Assembly: GCA_900323505.1 (NCBI GenBank)
Contig: OOIN01000048.1
Span: 347,248-411,247 of the forward strand
From: Ustilago trichophora
Taxonomy: Eukaryota; Basidiomycota; Ustilaginomycetes; Ustilaginales; Ustilaginaceae
DNA length: 64,000 nucleotides
Reading direction: 5' to 3'
Shown: piece after piece, positions 30,601 through 39,773 of the stretch
Position numbering within the stretch: the first letter of the stretch is position 1
How the letters are laid out: each line of letters begins with the position of its first letter
Notes under the pieces: model-generated
What the model was told of the DNA's origin: nothing
Database searches by the model: none
The model's input: the letters and a program-made list of their open reading frames with translations, nothing else
Translations under genes and position numbers: made by a program

Positions 30601-31086
30601 CTTGAAGATGTGCTTCCTGAACAATCCTCCACTCCCACCCAGCCGAAACACGAAGTTGCCGCTTCAGCCGATCAATCCACCACACATGCCACGAACCGAT
30701 CCTCCGACCATTCGCCTTCATCCACCTCGGACGATCCATCCGCCCTCCAAGCCCAGCTGTCATCCGCCCTCTCCGAACTCTCATCCCTTCGCACTGCCCT
30801 CCTCACCTCACAAACAACCACAGCTCAACTCGAGTCCCAACTAGCCATCCACCTTTCCTCCTCAACACGCACACAGCGCGATCACACTTTGCTACACGCC
30901 GATCTTACGACACTCAAAGCAGAATTGGCCGGAGTTCACTGGGACAAAGCACAAACAGCTTGGGGTAGGGCAAGGGTGGAGGCTCTTTCCGATTTGGAGG
31001 ATGTCAAGGTTCAGGCGGATTCGATGCTTGTTTTGCGTAGTCAGTTGGAAGTTTGGGAGGGGTTGGTACGGCAGGGGTGTTTGTGA
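27619..31086 (+). CDS. Large Ser-rich protein with C-terminal coiled coil, function unknown
   Basis: 1155 residues from the ATG at 27619, one exon. No family recognised. Most of the chain is disordered: Ser/Thr/Pro/Arg-rich with many SP/TP sites, basic clusters (KPKPRIVPVK), an acidic patch (DDEEDDGDDDEDG, about 312-324) and a KEN box-like KEN at about 397. A short ordered segment with TRTRLKKALRESLGIEAHFATLNL (about 908-931) precedes the C-terminus. Residues about 1040-1150 form a heptad-rich coiled coil (LQAQLSSALSELSSLRTALL and following). This layout resembles cytoskeleton, spindle or polarity adaptors, but that is only an analogy. Confidence 0.8.
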   Translation: MSAQSRSPSPKRKAQQQQSQQRIGGIGVLSSPKFSFRAALVQHKSKLAAKTGTASNDTSVVIQTDAKPTPQQSLLNSTSQDSKITRPIRSVATSSIPSLSARGRFNSTSSEAASTSTLPRRRNADPSPEPSRASSSLGKRPMDEAASIAALGDSSSISDFGPIMRSKGATCSMSAINKNASVASARGATKLPGPPSARSQWSGTASLKSVPSPSTSKAPRKIARSDSVAEVHAAIPNSSTVSPAETRIGSVRTRTISASARPIPSTQQRPKIGTLPKPKPRIVPVKTLLDERPSGLLGDDHGEGSESDDEEDDGDDDEDGLEGPDVSRIRTKRIVSQGSDVSTTQQSAAAQAKMLPPSFVTGSTGSRIPSIGSTGARTASRPHRRSSSNSVNLAASVGGEKENISQMPPGNAGNKRHSVGGAFGSQGRVRSSLPLAVTQPVPQEKQAESIREVSHSEQGFAQPPQPDPSTPASPTKSTTTTTTLSALRSRGLQSDSTKAAKMESLPSRSSRQDLGIKSSIISANPIHPSILALQAKTTQHQPISTPEALIKAKKRLSGALLSSSSSSSTLSAVGSTASPSERVSSLARSTSVNRFGSLKKTQSTPRSAVKQQEVGTGMTPATSAATLPRSGSRSPIKSSLLLFPTGPSEVAEEAKQQSKKEAMSPAVVRKLALSNARSTSNSARNRVLSSSEIDANLLASLRVVAQKANLKVRDLLDEEKQQRQRSESEQQEDMVETLSDLSPEDHRDAQQQRLRRQASEELEALAGDVSVDLMALDLAAGSPSSDVSMLRSPLLGNGEYLDTPPSVLTSMAPKDDDRTETTPQAGEVDDDATDTSCASPSVRAAALRLPRQHLSTTFGDNPAEGAETPVRRSYRNVPSIPSTPFPNPLASPSKSARAYPPSTGMSARTRTRLKKALRESLGIEAHFATLNLTTAANASASSNDVKLVDQKVEKASKEEAKNGGGGLRQSISAMLLTDDDAYLDELVSAVARIGLEDVLPEQSSTPTQPKHEVAASADQSTTHATNRSSDHSPSSTSDDPSALQAQLSSALSELSSLRTALLTSQTTTAQLESQLAIHLSSSTRTQRDHTLLHADLTTLKAELAGVHWDKAQTAWGRARVEALSDLEDVKVQADSMLVLRSQLEVWEGLVRQGCL

Positions 31087-32074
31087 TGTTGTTTTTTGTA
31101 ATGTGAGAGGTTGTTTCGATGCTCTGTGCTGCGATGGGTGGGTGTGATGTTGTGTGTGAAAGTGAATCGGCTACAGAGGAATAGGGACGGAAAGAGAATG
31201 CCGGCCGGAGGATAGATCGCCAACCGCTGAAACGACCCACAGGTTTTGAGATGAACAAGGGTGGGGATGGAGGGCAGGGTTGAGTGGGTGTTTTGTGGGA
31301 TTGCCACCAAAATACGCATGTCGACATGGTCAATACAACGTTTTGCACAGCCTCTGCTGCTGCTGCTGCTGTTGTTGTTGTTTGTTGTTTTGACTTTATC
31401 CCCCCCTCTATTTCTGCTGGCATCTCATCAAAACGTAATGTAACGGACAGAACTGTGAATCTTGCCAAGAAAGGAAAGAAAATTGTAGGTTCGTGCGGTT
31501 GTCATGGATACAAAGCCAGCAAGGTGGGGGGGGGGGGGGGGGGTAAAAAATTTTGCAACGGCTGGTCGGGCGGGGCGCTTACTTCTTCTTCACAATGCGA
31601 TACTTCATCTCGAGGATTTGAGGACCATTCGCCCAGCCCCAGTACACTTGTATTCATCGATACGAATTGCCCACACGATAACAGTAGGAGAGGCTGTCGC
31701 ACTCAGGAACGCCCAACGATGCCTCGATCGACCCTTCGACACTGTTAGTTAGGGGTGGTGAAGGCAGATGAAGTGGTGGTCTGCTCCCTCTAGTGCGAGC
31801 CTCCCCACCCCGTACACATGCCATTCTTAGGTCTGGGCTTTATACTTAAAAAGAGGCAGCGTGGGAAGGGTCTCCCTTCTGTCCCTCTTATCTTTACAAT
31901 TCTCACCCTCTTCTCCCTTCCCCAAAATAAGGTGTCTTTGCTCTGGTAGCGACGGCTCATAACCCTCTCACTTTCCTTTTTTCCAACACCTTACCCAAGT
32001 CTCCTCTTCCTTACCTCACCGTCTCTCTTTATCGTTCGTTGTCTCGTTGACTTGCTCTCTTTTGCATTTTTGCA
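31087..32074. other. Gene-free region upstream of pectin-lyase fusion
   Basis: 988 bp; contains CTG/GTT repeats (31351-31388) and an 18-nt poly(G). A TTTATACTTAAA stretch near 31839 could be a TATA-type core promoter. Short frames here have no family match. Confidence 0.5.
31526..31543 (+). repeat. Poly(G) tract, 18 nt
   Basis: Uninterrupted G run on the plus strand in intergenic DNA, likely to be length-variable or sequencing-error prone. Confidence 0.9.
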
Positions 32075-35000
32075 ATGGGACGTTTCACCGGGCCAACCGG
32101 CCCACCCTTCCCTTTCCTCGTCCTCCTTTCCCTTCTCATCATCACCTTCTTCAACCAAGTCAACTCAACCTCAACCATAGACGCCACCAAACTCCTACCT
32201 TACAAAAAAGCCAGCTTGTCTCTCGACACGATCATGCCCAAATTCTACAAGCCCGACACGTGCGAAATCTGCCTCCGCAACGGTCTCCGCTACACCTCCT
32301 GCCATCCCGATACGACTCTTGTCCATCTGGATTCCGTCGGACGATTCAATCTGTTTCAACTGCTTCTCAGCCGAAATGGTGCCTCTGGGACGATTCAGTT
32401 GGTGGTCTATGTGATGTTGGTCGATCTTGACAAGGAATTTGCTGCTCGTTTGGCGGCTGCTGCTCCCGGTGGTGGTAAAGCCGGTGGTGGAGGTAGGTTG
32501 ACGGTGGGTAGCGTCAATGACTTTGCCAACGGTGTCGGTGCATATAGCCTTGGTAGAGGAACGACGAAGGAGAAAGGTCATGCCTTGACAATTGAAATGG
32601 GTGATATGAATCCAAGTATCCATGGACCTATGGTGGCCAAGAAATTGCATGCGCCGGATGTGAGCAAAGAAGAGGAGGAATGCTATCTGGACTGGTTGAA
32701 GGGTCAAGATTATGCAGAGTCGGCGGTGGATATTGTGTTGAACGAGCTGTACGTGGGACATGTAGCCGTGACTCAAGGCAAGGAGAAGAAAAATTGGGAT
32801 GTTGAAAGTCCGACAGGATGCTACAAGAATCCTGGAATGATGGATGACAAGGGAAAGACGCCTTTGATTAACAAGGGGGACGGAAAAGGTTTGGGGGTGA
32901 CAGCTGAATTGGGAAAGAGAGCCGTTGATGATGGGGGAGACTCTCAACCGTTTCAAGAACGTAAGCTGACGAGGGAAGAGGATAGGGATTGCAATGGGAT
33001 TGCGGATGACATGGAGGTGTATCATCGGGTGTTGGGGACTCATCTGAAGGATCCTTGGGAGAAGCATAGGAGCAATAAGGATGGAGCAGGACATGTCAAG
33101 CATGATCACAGAAGGCGCTCTATCGGCGGAGCTTACTGGGTCGGTGGTCATCATAGGCATGCAAAACGTGGAGACCAGAAAAACGGTGGAGGATCTAGTG
33201 AGTCCAGCAGCATCCCCGGTGCTGGTTCGGATTACTACGATAACGACATGCCTTCTGCTCCTACTGGTGCAGGTGTAGGTGCCGGTGCAGGTGCAGGAAC
33301 TGACATGGGCGCTGGTGGTTCGTTGGGCGCCATCTCTAGCAAGCCGCACGGTTTCGCCGCCGCAGTCACTGGTGGCGGCTCCGCCACCCCTGTCATCCCC
33401 AAAGACATCCACGAGCTAGAGAAGCTTCTCACCGATCATGAGCCCCGTGTCATCCATCTTGACAAGATCTACGACTTCCGCGGATCCGCTGGCATCTGTA
33501 CCAACTGCAAAGGCTGTATCCCCGACAGCTATGCTAAATGTCCAGACAAAGGTCAACTGGCCCTCGACAACGGTCAAGGTTGGTGTAACGGCAAACCTCC
33601 TCATCCTGTCACGTACGACAAAGCTGCGCTGATTCCCATCGCTCTGGGTTCCAACAAGTCGGTCATCGGTATCACCGCCAACGCTGGAATCCGCGGACGA
33701 GGTCTTGCTGTCAAGCATCAGAAGAATGTCATCCTGCACAATTTTCGCATCGACGAACTCAACGCCTCGATCCTATGGGGTGGCGATGGAGTGACTCTGT
33801 ACGACACGGATCTGGTCTGGATCGACAAGATTACTTTTGCCATGATCGGTCGACAATTCATCGTCACTGGCTACTTGCCGTGTGGAAGGGTGACGATTTC
33901 CAACTGCTTTTTCGACTGTCAGACAAAGTGGTCTGCCACCTGCGACGATTCGCACTACTGGACCGTTCTCGGTTACGGCAAGTCGGACAAGGTAACTTTC
34001 TCCGGCAATCATATGAAACACTGTTCCGGTCGTTCTCCACGTATCGCCAATCCGGACAATCAGAGTGGAGATTACATCTGGCACGTTGTCAACACGCTCT
34101 TTGAGCACAATACGGGTCACTCGTTGGACATTGGTCCTGGAGTCTCGGTTTTGATCGAAGGAAATGTCTTTAACGATATCGCACAGACCAGCTTGCACGA
34201 GAATAGTCCCGGAAGGGCATTCGCCCCTGCTGACAAGGCCGTTTGTACGCAGTGCAAGGGTCCATTGGGTAGAGACTGTCAGCCAAATGCGTATAATAAT
34301 GCAAACCCGGTGCCTAGTACAACGAGCGCGGCACAGGTGCTCAAGGATATCGCGCCCGAGAAGATGGGTGGCGCTTTGCCACCAGCACAGGTGGCGGAGA
34401 GTATCGCCAAGTCTGCAGGGTGCGGTGGCAAGGGTGCCGGTGCGAGCGGTGAAGGAGGAAGTCAAGATGCAGGTGATGTGATTGGCGGCGGGGCTGGATC
34501 AAAGGCTGACGATGGGTCTCAGAAGGAAGGGTATGGTCAGGAGGTTTATGGCCAGGAAAGTTATGGTAATGGCGAGGGTGCCACGAAGCCTGCTGGTGGT
34601 GCTGGAGCTGCTACTGATGCTGCTTCCGGAGGTACTGGCTTTGGCTCTGGTTCGGGCTCTGGTTCGGGCTCTAAATCAGGATCAGGACCTGGCAGTATTG
34701 ACAAGGGCCCTGCTGAAACCGGTGCTGGCGGCTCTGGTGGCACAGGTGGAACAGGTGGCTCTGGGTCTGGCTCAGGCTCAGGCTCTGGCGGCACTGGTAC
34801 AGGAACTGGTACCACCACCAACAGCGGTGCTGGAACGAACGCCGGCGTAATGCAGCCAAAAAACCCCTCTGGAGCAGGCAACGGTGGCACTGGAGCCTAC
34901 ATTCCCGGCATCGGCTTCCAAAACACCCCGAGCGCTCCTGCTCCCCAGCCGGCTGGTGATGCTCCTGCTGAAATGCCAGGTCTATTCGGCGGAGGAGGAG

Positions 35001-35443
35001 GAGGAGGAGGAGGAGGAGGAGGAGGAGGAGCTTGGCCTGGTGGTGCACCAGCTGGTCAAGGAATGCCGGGTGTACCTGTGACGCCTGGGGGATGGGGAGG
35101 TGGTGCTGTCGTTGGAGGTGGTGCGACTAACCCTGGTGACGACGGCGGTAAGAAGAAGGAAGGCTACGGCGCTGGTAGATCGGAAGATGAGCAGAAGAAG
35201 AATCAGGAAAAAGAGCAGAAGAAGCAGAAAAAGAAGCAAGAGGAGAAGAAAAAGAAAGAGGCGAAGCAGAAGAAGCAGCAGCAGGAAGACGAGGAGAAGA
35301 AGCAGCAACAGCAGCAACAGCAGCCTCAACCTCAGCCTCAGGGACAGCCTCAGCCGCAGGGGCAGCCTCAGCCGCAGCCTCAACCTCAACCTCAACCGCA
35401 GCCGCAAGGACAGCCGTGGTGGGCTGGAAAGTGGGGTCACTAG
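32075..35443 (+). CDS. Giant secreted pectin-lyase-like (PL1 family) protein with novel N- and C-terminal extensions
   Basis: 1122 residues, one exon; ordinary fungal pectin lyases have about 380. A signal peptide covers 1-29. Residues 30-110 form a Cys-containing unit (DTCEICLRNGLRYTSCHPD), followed by an unrecognised stretch with DRDCNGIADDMEV (about 305-317), which resembles a calcium-binding thrombospondin-type-3/dockerin loop, and by Kex2-like sites (HRRRS, HAKRGD). The pectin-lyase beta-helix lies at about 445-735: YDFRGSAGICT, VTYDKAALIPIALGSNKSVIG, WGGDGVTLYDTDLVWIDKI, GRQFIVTG, TKWSATC, HYW, GRSPRI (with the catalytic-type Arg), EGNVF. The tail is Gly/Ser-rich, then a Gly run (about 972-986), a Lys/Glu/Gln charged block and a Pro-Gln repeat. 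It probably degrades plant pectin outside the cell; the extensions may anchor it in the wall. Confidence 0.85.
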   Translation: MGRFTGPTGPPFPFLVLLSLLIITFFNQVNSTSTIDATKLLPYKKASLSLDTIMPKFYKPDTCEICLRNGLRYTSCHPDTTLVHLDSVGRFNLFQLLLSRNGASGTIQLVVYVMLVDLDKEFAARLAAAAPGGGKAGGGGRLTVGSVNDFANGVGAYSLGRGTTKEKGHALTIEMGDMNPSIHGPMVAKKLHAPDVSKEEEECYLDWLKGQDYAESAVDIVLNELYVGHVAVTQGKEKKNWDVESPTGCYKNPGMMDDKGKTPLINKGDGKGLGVTAELGKRAVDDGGDSQPFQERKLTREEDRDCNGIADDMEVYHRVLGTHLKDPWEKHRSNKDGAGHVKHDHRRRSIGGAYWVGGHHRHAKRGDQKNGGGSSESSSIPGAGSDYYDNDMPSAPTGAGVGAGAGAGTDMGAGGSLGAISSKPHGFAAAVTGGGSATPVIPKDIHELEKLLTDHEPRVIHLDKIYDFRGSAGICTNCKGCIPDSYAKCPDKGQLALDNGQGWCNGKPPHPVTYDKAALIPIALGSNKSVIGITANAGIRGRGLAVKHQKNVILHNFRIDELNASILWGGDGVTLYDTDLVWIDKITFAMIGRQFIVTGYLPCGRVTISNCFFDCQTKWSATCDDSHYWTVLGYGKSDKVTFSGNHMKHCSGRSPRIANPDNQSGDYIWHVVNTLFEHNTGHSLDIGPGVSVLIEGNVFNDIAQTSLHENSPGRAFAPADKAVCTQCKGPLGRDCQPNAYNNANPVPSTTSAAQVLKDIAPEKMGGALPPAQVAESIAKSAGCGGKGAGASGEGGSQDAGDVIGGGAGSKADDGSQKEGYGQEVYGQESYGNGEGATKPAGGAGAATDAASGGTGFGSGSGSGSGSKSGSGPGSIDKGPAETGAGGSGGTGGTGGSGSGSGSGSGGTGTGTGTTTNSGAGTNAGVMQPKNPSGAGNGGTGAYIPGIGFQNTPSAPAPQPAGDAPAEMPGLFGGGGGGGGGGGGGGAWPGGAPAGQGMPGVPVTPGGWGGGAVVGGGATNPGDDGGKKKEGYGAGRSEDEQKKNQEKEQKKQKKKQEEKKKKEAKQKKQQQEDEEKKQQQQQQQPQPQPQGQPQPQGQPQPQPQPQPQPQPQGQPWWAGKWGH
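34989..35030 (+). repeat. (GGA)n coding microsatellite, poly-Gly
   Basis: About 14 GGA units within the pectin-lyase fusion, encoding an uninterrupted Gly run near residue 972-986. Confidence 0.85.
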
Positions 35444-35649
35444 TCGAACCCTTCTTGCCAGAATCGTATCCCGTCTCCCTTCTTCTACTTTCTCCGAGCC
35501 TCTCTAACCTTCGCACATCACACACTCCCCTTCCGTCTCTTACAACAACATCAATTCAGTTCTCATCCATTTTGTCCTCTGTTTCGGTTCGTATCGAAAT
35601 CAAAGCTCAAGTGTCTTGATTTCATTGCTTGTGCTAAAAAAAAGGTCAT
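35444..35649. other. Short convergent intergenic region
   Basis: 206 bp, T/C-rich, no gene seen. Confidence 0.4.
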
Positions 35650-36969
35650 CTATGCCAGCTCCTCATCGTCAAAGATGGCCACTTTTGCCCGATATCCAGT
35701 ATGCTTCGAGATGAGCCCTCTGTTCATTGTACTAGCCGCCAAAGGGAAGTAAGCTCTGCCGGATCGATCCAGAATGATTGCTCCACCGACGCCCTTCTCG
35801 CTTCCATAGGCGGAGACGAGCTCCGTCATTGCCGCTTTGATCGCCTCATCAAAGTTGGTTCTGCTGCCATATTTGATGCGATGCGCAATGGAAGAGGCGT
35901 AATTTGTACGAAGGAAAAAGTCGCCATCTCCCGTTCCTGAGATCGCAATACCTTGCTCCTTCTCTTTGGCTGGATTCGAGTCAGTGCTGGAATCTGGTTT
36001 GAAGACTCGGCGCAAGAGACGGACGAAGAAGGACGGACGACGGCGTTTGTGACGATGTAGTTTGGGTTGGGTGGACCAGGAATCGGCCCAAAACCCAGAA
36101 CCGACAGATGGGGTATCGCCAATTCGACCGGGATACTTGTTGGTCTTTCCGCCAGTGGAGGTGGCGACGGAGAGATGGCCGTTGGAGTCTAAGGCGACGG
36201 CGCCGACTGTGCCTTGGGGTAGGTGGTCGGTGAAATCTGCGTATCGGTCGAATATTGATTGGTCTTGGTGTGCGGGGCTCGCTCCAGGATAGGTTCGAAG
36301 AGAAGCTGTCGAATAAGCTGGCAGTTGTGCCTCTTCCTCTTCCTCATCATCCTCAGTCTCGCTTTCCACCTCGTCACGAATGGATTCAGCGAGCTTCGTA
36401 TCCAGCCCTCTCCTGTGCTCGTTCCAGCGGCGTTTCGTCCAATAGTACTTCTTGCTAACTTTGTCAGTCCCATACTTCCAGCCGGCCTTCTCGGCCGCTT
36501 TTCCTGAATAAAACGCATGCCCTCCAAGCTCATCATTCCTCTCTAGAAGTACTTTCGACAGGAGGATGGGGTTCTTTGTCCTTCTCACCCCTGTCACAGC
36601 AACGTTTTTCGAGTTGAATCCAGGCTGAGTCGTCATAAGCGAGCTCTCGCATATAGTCCGTCCGGCAAGGTCGAACACCGCCCCTTTGCCTGCATTGAAG
36701 AGGGGAGAATCTTCGAGTTGCGAGACTGCGTGACAGACTGCGTCGAGAGAGGAGGTGTGGTTGTGGGAGTAGGTGGTGGTGAGGACGGTGCGAAGACGAG
36801 CACGGTAGGCGGCGAGGAGGTCGGGAGGCATGTCGGGTGTGGTGGTTCCTCCGGCGCCGCCGTGGATGGCTAGGGCGACAATGTGCGGTTTTTGGTGCTT
36901 GTCGAGGTCTACATCGTTGGATTGGGAGCGCGAGGTTTGATGCAGCGAGGCGAAGGATGTGCAGGGCAT
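35650..36969 (-). CDS. Isoaspartyl peptidase / L-asparaginase, Ntn-hydrolase type
   Basis: 439 residues from the ATG at 36969; the frame's longer version begins at a TTG. IVALAIHGGAGGT (30-42), FNAGKGAVFDLAGR (91-104), AGVR-like VTGVRRTKNPILLSKVLL and HAFYSGKAAEKAGW mark the alpha subunit. QGTVGAVALDSNGHL contains the Thr254 nucleophile at the autocleavage site. An acidic, Lys/Arg-rich insert (about 170-250) lies just before cleavage, where the linker is always variable. A second, basic insert (about 300-335) lies in the beta subunit, which ends with GTGDGDFFLRTN and GGAIILDRSGR. The enzyme removes isoaspartyl dipeptides and hydrolyses asparagine in the cytosol. Confidence 0.88.
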   Translation of the reverse strand: MPCTSFASLHQTSRSQSNDVDLDKHQKPHIVALAIHGGAGGTTTPDMPPDLLAAYRARLRTVLTTTYSHNHTSSLDAVCHAVSQLEDSPLFNAGKGAVFDLAGRTICESSLMTTQPGFNSKNVAVTGVRRTKNPILLSKVLLERNDELGGHAFYSGKAAEKAGWKYGTDKVSKKYYWTKRRWNEHRRGLDTKLAESIRDEVESETEDDEEEEEAQLPAYSTASLRTYPGASPAHQDQSIFDRYADFTDHLPQGTVGAVALDSNGHLSVATSTGGKTNKYPGRIGDTPSVGSGFWADSWSTQPKLHRHKRRRPSFFVRLLRRVFKPDSSTDSNPAKEKEQGIAISGTGDGDFFLRTNYASSIAHRIKYGSRTNFDEAIKAAMTELVSAYGSEKGVGGAIILDRSGRAYFPLAASTMNRGLISKHTGYRAKVAIFDDEELA

Positions 36970-38667
36970 CTTGCCATTTGTGTTCGTCCTGAGACGGTCT
37001 ATGGAAGAAGGAGGTGAGAGTATTATCGAACGACATGGTCCGAGCAAAGCTGTATGCGGAGGATAAGGGTTCGCATTCTGTTTGCCTGCGGCCCGGGAAA
37101 TTGACCGAAGTTGCCGAGTTTTTTTTTACAGGTTTTGTCACCTTTGCCGATCTGACATCTTTGCGGCTTCGGGCGAGCACCGATGTCGTCAGACTTTTCA
37201 CAAGATCAGACCGCGGATGTGATCTTTGGGAGGATGACTGTGGCATCCTCATCAACCGGTAAGGCCGACAACAAGATCGTAAAAGAATGTGTAAGAGTGA
37301 AAAAAAAAAAGTGTTATCAGATTACTTTTTGTATCTGAAACGAGATCGAGTGACAACACAAACTGCAGATCAGCTGCAGAGAGAGAGAAATCAGATAAAC
37401 GAAATCTTTTTGACGCAGTCGTGCATCTGCCAAGAAAATCGACACAACGGTTCGGTCGAGCAGCACCAATCAGGCTGTAGCGAGCAGCGTATGTGGCTGC
37501 AAACAAAGGTTAGGCGAGCGTATGGTCGGAAAGGATCGGATTCATTTGGCAGAGCAATGGAGTGGATATCATACAAAGATGTTGTTGTGCAGCCTTCACT
37601 TTGTGGGATTGGTTACTTTTGCGTCAGATTCACTCGACTCGTTCTCACAAAGAGAGACCGTGAGAGTGTCGGACAGAGACAGAAGTCGATCTGGCTCCCT
37701 TTATAGTGGCCGCGAGGAAGGTGAGCACTTGAACGAACGAGCGAGCAGAGCGGACGCTTGTTGCCGAAACAATTTCGCCATTTCGTGTGACACAGTAAGT
37801 AGCACTGTAGTAGGTCAGTTAGCTGGCGCCGCCTCTTCGGTGTCTCTTTTTAATTTTGGTGGAAATTTGCTTGTGTGGCAGCAGAGCGCGGCATTGCTCA
37901 TTCCATGAAAAGAGCGCTAGTCGACAACCCTGATTCCTCACAACCCTCAACCCAAACCCTGCTGCCCAGCAGCGCTATGCCTGTTCATCCATCTACTCTA
38001 TCGTAGATCCGCCTTCCCTCGCTCTTCATTGCAATGGCAAGCGGCGACTATGCTCGATAATAAAGAATGTGAACCCTGGACCCCTGGCTCACGGCGCTTA
38101 CACGGCCCAAGTGACAGCAGTTCGGAGTGTCTCTCGGTGGTGTTGTTGACATTTTGTATATTTTCTGGCGCTGACTACGGTCCTTCGGAGCGACACAGCT
38201 TCTAGAATAGAAGCGACTTGGACTCAGCTCCAAATGGAAAGGAACAGGGTCCATTAGGCGATGTTGGCTGCTTTAGAGCGTTCAAAGTGTCATTCTTTTC
38301 CGCCATGTCAACAAAGGGTCAAGGGCGGCAAAGCTGCCACGGAACGCCCCAGTCTGGTTTCATGCGGCATGTACCTCTCCATACATAGCTTATAGATGAG
38401 CAAGCGTGCTCACGCCGCTTCGCATCTACGCGCTCCGAACGAATAGGGTCCTGCTGTTGGATAGGACTTGCCAAGCAGGTATTGAGTCGAGTACAAGCAA
38501 CTATTGGCCTGAACGAGCCTTGGGCAGCACCAATCCAAGCTGGCAGTGTCACGAAACGGTATATATTCCTGAAGGCCTTGTTCGACTGATTCCCTTATGC
38601 TGATTGCTACCCGCGCAGCTTAACCAGCATCATCTCCGTCCAACAGCCTTCTTGACAGCCAGCAAAC
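36970..38667. other. 1.7-kb gene-free region
   Basis: No frame with family features. A minus-strand frame (36533-37255) overlaps the asparaginase start in another phase and is most likely a shadow. Two divergent promoters (asparaginase, small mitochondrial-type gene) fall here. No repeats of note. Confidence 0.5.
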
Positions 38668-39194
38668 ATGCTTCTCACAACACCCAGACGACCCTCGATA
38701 CTCGTGCGAAGCTGGCTGGCGACCAGCGCCAGAGCAGGCTCTAGCAGGATCGCTCTGCAGTCGCATCATCGCACGTTCTATTCCGACCTCTACGAGAATG
38801 AAGGTCACCTCTTTGATCTGCACCGTGATGAGGGTCGACCCACCGTCAATTCTTCACCCTTCGGATCCAACTCTCGACCAAGCACGCAGCAGTCGCATCG
38901 ATTCAGCACTAGCCATAGATCAGCTTACGAAGTCGAGCGCCAGATGCAAAGGGTGAGTACATTGTCATCATCATCATCATCATCATCGTGATCAATCGTC
39001 GCGCTGAACAGGACAGATGAGGATGGCTTCAAGGATCGCGTAGGCATTAGCTTGGTTTCGTAGACGCAACACTGCTCGGAGCGACCGGCTCTTTGGCGTG
39101 ATTGCTTGCTTGACAGGTTGTGCGTATCATCATCGAAGCTGTCACAAAGTATTGTGTGACGTACCCGCTTCTTTCGAACACAGGGTTCACTTGA
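38668..39194 (+). CDS. Small two-exon protein with mitochondrial-type presequence, function unknown
   Basis: Exon 1 38668-38952 ends at AGG/GTGAGT; exon 2 39117-39194 follows TTGACAG and reads VVRIIIEAVTKYCVTYPLLSN to a TGA. Together 120 residues. The first 35 residues (MLLTTPRRPSILVRSWLATS and on) are rich in Arg, Ser and Ala without acids, an expected mitochondrial targeting signal. The middle is Ser/Asn/Arg-rich. No family recognised. Without splicing the frame stops in a Ser run encoded by a TCA microsatellite inside the intron, which supports the spliced model. The 164-nt intron is longer than others in the window. Confidence 0.45.
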
Positions 39195-39773
39195 AAAAGG
39201 GAAACTTGGAAAACAAGGAGAAATTGTAGGAAAAAGAAACAAGGAAAGAGAAAAAAGTTCGGATTTTCATGCCGCTTTTCTGACGCGTGCTTGCGTGCCG
39301 TTAGAGGGAGTCACCCACTCGCTTCAGGTTAAGAGAGGGTTTTGTCTCGGCTCTTCTTTGCTTTGAAAGGCAGAGAGTGTGCGTGCGATAAGGGGAAAAG
39401 TCAAGTTCTTCCGAAGTGTTCGCTTTGGGCCGGTCGATCTGTTTCCCGTTTACTCGTTACCCTTGCTCCCTCTCGACCATCATCCAACTTCCCTCTTCCT
39501 CATTCCATCTTTCTGCGATCGCTTCGGTGCATGGCGTCGGACGTACTATCGTGACCTGCACGCTTGGCTCTTTGTCGAAGCAAGATCGTGCAGGGACAGC
39601 GACACGGCTCTTTATCGCTACAATCCCGACTTGTCCGGACGTGATTCTCTCCTTCTCTCAGAGTGACACTCGGGTGCATCCGACTTTGCTGACACCATCG
39701 ACACTCCTGCCTTATCTTTACCTCTCTGATTCATCGCTGCCGGATCATCCGACACTCTTCTGCTGCTGCAACC
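39195..39773. promoter_or_regulatory. ARG2 upstream region
   Basis: 579 bp, pyrimidine-rich toward the 3' end; an overlapping frame (39416-40039) without family match runs into ARG2. A regulatory upstream ORF is possible but not evident. Confidence 0.45.

Noticed and set aside
36533..37255. 240-codon minus-strand frame overlapping the asparaginase start
   Set aside because: Overlaps the conserved asparaginase N-terminus in another phase and has no family motif.
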